Assembly (NCBI GenBank): GCA_002474325.1
Contig: DKNL01000063.1
Coordinates: 1 to 18,663, forward strand
From: Opitutales bacterium UBA7389
GTDB lineage: Bacteria; Verrucomicrobiota; Verrucomicrobiia; Opitutales; Opitutaceae
Direction: 5' to 3'
DNA length: 18,663 nucleotides
Part shown: positions 15,044 to 18,663 of the stretch, piece after piece
Position numbering within the stretch: position 1 is the stretch's first letter
Layout of the letters: the number at the start of each line of letters is the position of its first letter
Program-made: the position numbers and the translations under genes
Notes under the pieces: model-generated
The model's database searches: none
Seen by the model: the letters and a program-made list of their open reading frames with translations, nothing else
What the model was told of the DNA's origin: nothing

Positions 15044-18000
15044 TCAATGAAAGTCGTACGATTTGGCGGCTGGCAAATCCCCTACCAGGAGCGGCTCGAT
15101 CTTATCCGCTTTCACGTGAATAACGTTTTCCAAGTTCTGCAAGGTCCCGGTTATCATCAAAAACTTTTCCTGAGTAATTATCAGCCGGTTACGCTCGAAC
15201 ATCTTTGGCAACACCACGATATTCGATATTCCGGTCTCGTCTTCTAGAGATATAAAAAGAAAGCCCTTGGCCGTTCCAGGCCTTTGTCGGCAGATTACCT
15301 GTCCCGCCACTCTTACACGATTGCCGTGCCGCGTATGCTCAAGGTCATGGGCCGTCCAGACTTGCGAGAGGCGGCTTCTAATGGCCGCCATTGGATGATC
15401 CCCCACGGTAACACCAATCCCTTGATAATCCGCCTGTAGACGTTCGACATCCGTCATAATTTCTAGCGGGCTCAGACCGCTTTCATCTTCCGCTACCGCG
15501 TCTGCGAACAAGTCCCCAGGATCGTATACCGTCTCCACCGACCAAAGAGCATGGCGCCGGCTTCTTTCAAAGCAGTTCAAGGCTCCAATCGAAGCCAAGG
15601 TTCGGAGTTCATCTCGATCGAAATAAGTCCGCCTGCGAAAATCCCCCAAGTCAAGGAAAGAGCACCGCTCCCGGCCTTTCAGCATCGCTTCAGTATGGGC
15701 GCGGCTCACACCGTTTACCATAATCAACCCCAAGCGGATCGAGTTTTCGCTTTCTACCACACAGCACCAATCTGAATGCATCACGCCCACTGGCAGGACC
15801 CGAATACCATGCCGCTTAGCATCCTGTATCAATGTAGCCGGAGAATAGAATCCCATTGGCTGGTTATTCAGCAAAGCAACATAGAATTCCGCTGCGTAAT
15901 TAGCTTTTAAATACGTGCTAGCATAAGCCAATAACCCGAAGGAAATCGCATGGCTCTCCGGAAACCCATAATGGGCGAAACTGGATACCGACTTTACAAC
16001 TTGCTCGATCTTTTCCTCAGGAACCTTCCGTTCCCTCATAGCTTCCACCAAACTCCGTGTAACCTGCTCAATCCGGTCATCGGTCCGGTAGAAGCTCACA
16101 GCTCGGCGAAGATCCTCAGCTTGAGCGCCGGAAAAATCCGCCATCACCATCGCCACTTTCAGGATCTGCTCCTGAAATAGAGGCACTCCCAAAGTCCGCT
16201 CCAGCATCGGCTTTAGGCGATCGTCGATATACTCGATTTTCTGGCGACCGGCGCGGCGCTCTAAATAGGGATGAACCATGTCCCCCTGGATTGGGCCCGG
16301 GCGAATAATTCCCACTTCGATAACCACGTCGTAGAACTCTTTCGGTTTCATCCTAGGCAGCGTCGCCATTTGGGCCCGGCTTTCGATCTGAAAGACCCCA
16401 ATCGTATCCGCCTTCTGCATCATCGCGTAAGTGGCAGGATCATCTTTGGGGATGCTCGCCAAATCGATGTCTACTCCCTTGGCCCGAATTCCTTCGAATG
16501 CGTCTTGCATGACTGCCATCATTCCCAATCCCAACAAATCCACCTTCACCATACCCATGTCCTCGCAGTCCTCTTTGTCCCATTGAACAATCGTTCGTCC
16601 AGGCATGCTTGCTGGTTCCAAGGGGGTAATAGAGTCCAACCCCCCCTCGCAAATAACCATTCCTCCAGAATGCTGACCCAAATGCCGCGGCATTCCTATA
16701 ATTCTCGGAAACAAGCGAGCCAGCGATGCCATTCTCGGGTGGTTAGCATCAATGCCCGACTTCTCGAGCTGCTCCTTCATAGGAATATCGTGAGAGTAGT
16801 TATGGCTTCCATACAGTGATGAGAAACGGCCAAGAACTTCATCGGGGAATCCCAGAACCTTGCCAATCTCGCGAATGGCGCTGCGTCCGCGATAAGTGAT
16901 TACATTGGCTGTCATCGCCGCCCCTCGACGGCCATAGCGTCGATACACTTCCTGGATCACCTGTTCACGCCGGTCGCCACTGGGCAAATCGATATCGATA
17001 TCCGGCCAGCTTTTCCGTTCCTCATTCAAGAAACGCTCGAACAGCAATCGCCCGCCAACTGGATCCACCGGAGTGATCCCCAAACTGTAGCAAACCGCGC
17101 TATTGGCAGCGCTACCTCGCCCTTGAGCCATGATACCATGCTCCCGGCAGTAGTTCACTAAATCCCAGACGATCAGAAAATACCCAGAAAATCCGAGCTT
17201 CATTATCACATTTAGCTCCCGTCTCAGCTGCTGTCGGACGGCGGGGCTCAGGCTCCGATACCGCTGCTCGGCTCCAAACCAGACGATCTTCTCCAAGAAG
17301 GAATCCATCGACTCGCCTTTTGGCACTGGAAATCGAGGAAACTCGTATCCAAGATTCTCTAACGAGAACTCGCAACGCTCCGCGATTCTCAGTGTATTGA
17401 CAACCGCATCCGGGTGATCGCGAAACAGGTAGGCCATTTCTTTGGCGGGCTTCACAAAACACTGGGCATTACGGCTCAGCAGCTCCCCGGCTGTATCCAG
17501 TCGCTTCTTCTCTCTTAAACAGGTGAAAACGTCCTGGACCATGCGGTCTCCCGGCTCCGCGTAGCGGACCCCATTGGTTGCCACCAGAGGCAAGCCGGAA
17601 GTTCTCGATAATTCAGCCAGGACCCCTATCCAACGGTCTTCGCCTCGAATTAATAGCCGTTGGATTTCAATTCCGATATCGTCATTCGAAAAGATGCGAC
17701 GCAACTGTCGCAAACTCCTCTTGATCCCGGAACTTCCACCCTTCTCCCAAGCCCGGCGCAACGGCCCCTCTCCGTCTCCAGTCAAAGCGAAAAGCCCCGC
17801 AGCAAATGGCTCCATCTCTTTCCATTTCACTCGGCCCCCTCCCTTGATTGAACGCAGATGGATCGAGGTTAGAAGCTTACATAAATTCTGATATCCCTGT
17901 CTGGATTTGACCAATACAGGCAGAGCAGAGCCATCTTCCATAGGAAGTTCGCATCCTACAATTGGACGCACGCCCTGCCTTCGAGCTTCCTTAAAGAAAC

Positions 18001-18151
18001 GCGGAGCGCCATAGACACCGCCCCGATCGCAAACCGCCATCGCCACAAGCCCCTTGTCGGCAGCCGCAGTCGCGAGATCCTTCGGTTGCGACGCCCCTCT
18101 CAGAAAACTGAATGCCGAACAAGCATGCAATTCTATATAGCCGTCAGCCAT
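15044..18151 (-). CDS. dnaE2: Error-prone DNA polymerase III alpha subunit DnaE2 (ImuC)
   Basis: 1035-residue C-family polymerase of the SOS mutasome, which with ImuA and ImuB performs damage-induced translesion synthesis. Domains in order: PHP (1-210, beginning IELHACSAFSFLRGAS and AVCDRGGVYGAPRFF), palm/finger with QGRGSAANS (343-351), the catalytic acidic motif PDIDID (383-388), HLGQHSGGM (490-498), and VKVDLLGLG with the third Asp at D538; the DnaE2 signature FQIESRAQM (587-595); then PESHAISF, a tandem helix-hairpin-helix region, and a C-terminal OB fold (RVRVAGQVICRQRPGTAKGF). The PHP metal residues look lost: HxH is H-A-C and the usual TDH is CDR. The start is supported by a purine-rich Shine-Dalgarno. 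imuB lies 140 bases upstream on the same strand, as in the usual imuA-imuB-dnaE2 cassette. Expected regulation is by LexA, but no SOS box is visible between the two genes. Confidence 0.96.
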   Translation of the reverse strand: MADGYIELHACSAFSFLRGASQPKDLATAAADKGLVAMAVCDRGGVYGAPRFFKEARRQGVRPIVGCELPMEDGSALPVLVKSRQGYQNLCKLLTSIHLRSIKGGGRVKWKEMEPFAAGLFALTGDGEGPLRRAWEKGGSSGIKRSLRQLRRIFSNDDIGIEIQRLLIRGEDRWIGVLAELSRTSGLPLVATNGVRYAEPGDRMVQDVFTCLREKKRLDTAGELLSRNAQCFVKPAKEMAYLFRDHPDAVVNTLRIAERCEFSLENLGYEFPRFPVPKGESMDSFLEKIVWFGAEQRYRSLSPAVRQQLRRELNVIMKLGFSGYFLIVWDLVNYCREHGIMAQGRGSAANSAVCYSLGITPVDPVGGRLLFERFLNEERKSWPDIDIDLPSGDRREQVIQEVYRRYGRRGAAMTANVITYRGRSAIREIGKVLGFPDEVLGRFSSLYGSHNYSHDIPMKEQLEKSGIDANHPRMASLARLFPRIIGMPRHLGQHSGGMVICEGGLDSITPLEPASMPGRTIVQWDKEDCEDMGMVKVDLLGLGMMAVMQDAFEGIRAKGVDIDLASIPKDDPATYAMMQKADTIGVFQIESRAQMATLPRMKPKEFYDVVIEVGIIRPGPIQGDMVHPYLERRAGRQKIEYIDDRLKPMLERTLGVPLFQEQILKVAMVMADFSGAQAEDLRRAVSFYRTDDRIEQVTRSLVEAMRERKVPEEKIEQVVKSVSSFAHYGFPESHAISFGLLAYASTYLKANYAAEFYVALLNNQPMGFYSPATLIQDAKRHGIRVLPVGVMHSDWCCVVESENSIRLGLIMVNGVSRAHTEAMLKGRERCSFLDLGDFRRRTYFDRDELRTLASIGALNCFERSRRHALWSVETVYDPGDLFADAVAEDESGLSPLEIMTDVERLQADYQGIGVTVGDHPMAAIRSRLSQVWTAHDLEHTRHGNRVRVAGQVICRQRPGTAKGFLFISLEDETGISNIVVLPKMFERNRLIITQEKFLMITGTLQNLENVIHVKADKIEPLLVGDLPAAKSYDFH

Positions 18152-18160
18152 TAGCGGTTA

Positions 18161-18170
18161 CCCCCTTTCC
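18161..18170 (-). promoter_or_regulatory. Ribosome binding site of dnaE2
   Basis: On the minus strand GGAAAGGGGG ends nine bases before the ATG at 18151 and is the best purine-rich Shine-Dalgarno-like run in the window. It supports the chosen start, which also begins the conserved PHP-domain sequence. Confidence 0.55.
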
Positions 18171-18291
18171 CTTTATAAAAACGGAATTTCATGCCCCTTA
18201 AACCTTCAAATCTAATCCTTCTCTCTACTCCCCAACCAACTCGAACTCCCCGCGAAACCAACGCCCAACCGCCAATCACTAATAGCTCCCT

Positions 18292-18663
18292 CTAATCATA
18301 CATCCCCTCGACCATCCATTGGGAGCGCTCCTTCACCAGTCGGTAAACACCACCAGTCTTCAGCTCCACATCCCATTCCAAGCGATTCCAGCCTCCCTCC
18401 TCCCACCACTGACCCGAATGAGCCCACGGACCTTTACAGGCTCCGATCGTACCTCCAGCCCGCGAACAGCGAAACCAGACTGGTCGTCTATCGCGAATCC
18501 TGACATCCGCATCTAAGGGTGGGCGAAATCGGCGCAAAGCCATGCCACGCGAAATCGTCGCTCCAACTGAATTCACCGGAGGAACCCTTGACGGAAGACG
18601 TTCCAGCTTAAATCCATCAGGACGGCCATCAGCTTTCACAACAGGTCGTCCAACATTGTCCGG
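18292..18663 (-). CDS. imuB: ImuB-type Y-family polymerase-like protein, C-terminal part (5' end outside window)
   Basis: The minus-strand frame is open to the right edge, so only the last 123 residues are present; an in-frame GTG at 18639 is internal. The sequence has the layout of ImuB C-termini: GRPVVKADGRPDGFKLERL, then ALRRFRPPLDADVRI, FRCSRAGGTIGACKGPWAHS, WWEEGGWNRLEWDVEL, and a closing GVYRLVKERSQWMVEGMYD. ImuB is a catalytically dead Y-family polymerase that binds the beta clamp and brings DnaE2 to lesions. The order imuB then dnaE2 on the same strand agrees. The polymerase-fold part, clamp-binding motif and imuA would lie beyond the right edge. Confidence 0.85.
   Translation of the reverse strand, partial: PDNVGRPVVKADGRPDGFKLERLPSRVPPVNSVGATISRGMALRRFRPPLDADVRIRDRRPVWFRCSRAGGTIGACKGPWAHSGQWWEEGGWNRLEWDVELKTGGVYRLVKERSQWMVEGMYD

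Noticed and set aside
16271..16819. 182-codon plus-strand frame inside dnaE2
   Set aside because: Antisense of conserved polymerase sequence, with His- and Arg-rich composition typical of shadow frames.
1..18663. CRISPR array, IS element, phage genes, or attachment site
   Set aside because: No direct repeats with regular spacing, no transposase or integrase motif, and no terminal inverted repeats were seen.

Overview
The window reads as an ordinary chromosomal segment of a PVC-group bacterium, most likely Verrucomicrobiota (an Opitutae-like marine or aquatic lineage). This is inferred from the protein mix: a ThuA-family protein, a lipoprotein of the 3-keto-disaccharide hydrolase (DUF1080) family, the ImuB/DnaE2 mutasome, few Shine-Dalgarno sequences and moderate GC. 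There is no rRNA or tRNA gene to fix the taxonomy, and I see no phage, IS element, CRISPR array or defence island.

Layout from left to right. (1) Positions 1-5019, plus strand: the 3' part of a ThuA-ankyrin fusion gene, DNA topoisomerase III (topB), a short membrane protein, and a family 2 glycosyltransferase whose probable TTG start overlaps the membrane gene's stop codon. (2) 5014-7511, minus strand: an L-lactate permease followed by a DUF1080 lipoprotein, which meets the glycosyltransferase tail to tail with a 6-base overlap. (3) 7512-9321, minus strand: a small cupin, a secreted protein of unknown function, and just behind it a decayed fragment homologous to that protein's C-terminus. (4) 9505-11598, plus strand: a stand-alone elongation factor G with a strong intrinsic terminator. 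(5) 11663-13560, plus strand: an inverted-repeat-rich regulatory stretch, an exported protein with a possible but nucleophile-lacking alpha/beta-hydrolase layout, and a broken exported-protein gene carrying one in-frame stop and one frameshift. (6) 13649-14932, plus strand: tyrosyl-tRNA synthetase. (7) 15044-18663, minus strand: error-prone polymerase DnaE2 (ImuC) preceded by the 3' end of imuB, i.e. the SOS mutagenesis cassette entering from the right edge.

Functionally the window mixes housekeeping genes (topB, fusA, tyrS), damage-tolerance replication (imuB-dnaE2), lactate uptake and probable sugar-derivative hydrolysis, plus several lineage-specific exported proteins. No single new multi-gene system is evident. 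The most informative oddities are the two decayed genes (7688-7882 and 13034-13560), the ThuA-ankyrin fusion, the TTGA-coupled membrane protein/glycosyltransferase pair, and loss of metal-ligand residues in the PHP domain of DnaE2.
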